DNA of 6,895 bases from assembly GCA_030040295.1 (NCBI GenBank), contig JASHTZ010000365.1, positions 1-6,895 on the forward strand, written 5' to 3'. Of this stretch, positions 6,751 to 6,895 are shown one piece after another. A program made the position numbers and the translations under genes. Source of the DNA: Terriglobia bacterium. GTDB lineage: Bacteria; Acidobacteriota; Terriglobia; UBA7540. The notes under the pieces are model-generated. The model had not been told where the DNA came from, ran no database searches, and worked only from the letters and a program-made list of their open reading frames with translations. Every line of letters starts with the position of its first letter. Position 1 is the first letter of the stretch.

Positions 6751-6895
6751 TAGTGCTTAGTTGCGTAAGTTAGAGTAATATCGCTTAGGGGTGGTCGGGT
6801 GCACCACCGTTTTTCTCCATTCAAAGGGAGACGCGGTCTGGTTGTAGACGGTCACAAATTGATCGATCGCCGCGCGGAGTTCCCGTGGCGAGGTA
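6751..6895 (-). mobile_element. End of an IS630-family insertion sequence (continues beyond window)
   Basis: The transposase fragment stops at 6757, and the element should end very close to it, as in many compact IS630-group elements. A TA dinucleotide at 6751-6752 fits the TA target duplication typical of the family. The tract that follows (TAGTGCTTAGTTGCGTAAGT) is the candidate terminal inverted repeat, partly overlapping the transposase stop. The other end is outside the window, so neither the repeat nor the exact boundary can be confirmed. Confidence 0.55.
6757..6895 (-). CDS. IS630-family transposase, C-terminal fragment (5' end outside window)
   Basis: Forty-five codons and a TAA are visible. 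The sequence runs TSPRELRAAIDQFVTVYN, then QTASPFEWRKTVVHPTTPKR, then YYSNLRN at the end. The pattern of an acidic/basic helix, I-x-x-F-x-x-x-YN, and then PF-x-W is the standard end of the DDE endonuclease domain of IS630/Tc1-mariner transposases, just after the third catalytic acidic residue. The catalytic residues themselves are outside the window, so activity cannot be judged. The gene points the same way as the nuclease operon and sits upstream of it, so read-through from the element could reach the operon. The family assignment rests on the motif read by eye. Confidence 0.75.
   Translation of the reverse strand, partial: TSPRELRAAIDQFVTVYNQTASPFEWRKTVVHPTTPKRYYSNLRN

Overview
The window holds a two-gene minus-strand operon encoding a complete AddAB/RecBCD-type helicase-nuclease. 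The upstream gene (6633 to 3952) is an 893-residue AddB-like PD-(D/E)XK nuclease with a degenerate helicase region. The downstream gene (3955 to 647) is a 1102-residue AddA-like UvrD/Rep-family helicase with its own C-terminal PD-(D/E)XK nuclease. The stop of the first and the start of the second share the four bases ATGA, and a GGAGG lies seven bases before that start. The two subunits are therefore almost certainly translationally coupled and made in equal amounts. The order, nuclease-scaffold first and helicase second, is the usual addB-addA order.

Right edge: a minus-strand reading frame that enters from outside the window and stops at 6757 matches the C-terminal end of an IS630-family (Tc1/mariner-like DDE) transposase. 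Its insertion-sequence end seems to lie near 6751, only a few bases from the best promoter I can find for the operon (-10 at 6715-6720, -35 at 6738-6743). The leader between them carries a palindrome over the -10, a small hairpin and a Shine-Dalgarno site.

Left edge: a plus-strand reading frame comes in from outside and stops at 197 inside an interrupted palindrome (190-235). It resembles protein, but I do not recognise the family. Between it and the end of the operon, about 236-580 holds nothing I can name. Two stem-loops near the operon's 3' end (581-608 and 627-660) may terminate transcription or protect the message. The operon and the left-hand gene converge.

Organism: the moderately high GC content, strong GGAGG ribosome-binding sites, sigma70-like promoter and lack of the AddB iron-sulfur cysteines suit a Gram-negative bacterium, most likely a proteobacterium. 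I cannot place it further. By family knowledge the enzyme resects double-strand DNA ends for RecA-dependent repair and degrades unprotected linear DNA, including phage DNA. Nothing in the window proves a dedicated defence role. The insertion sequence and the unrecognised flanks do mean that any upstream partner gene may lie outside the window or have been separated by the insertion.
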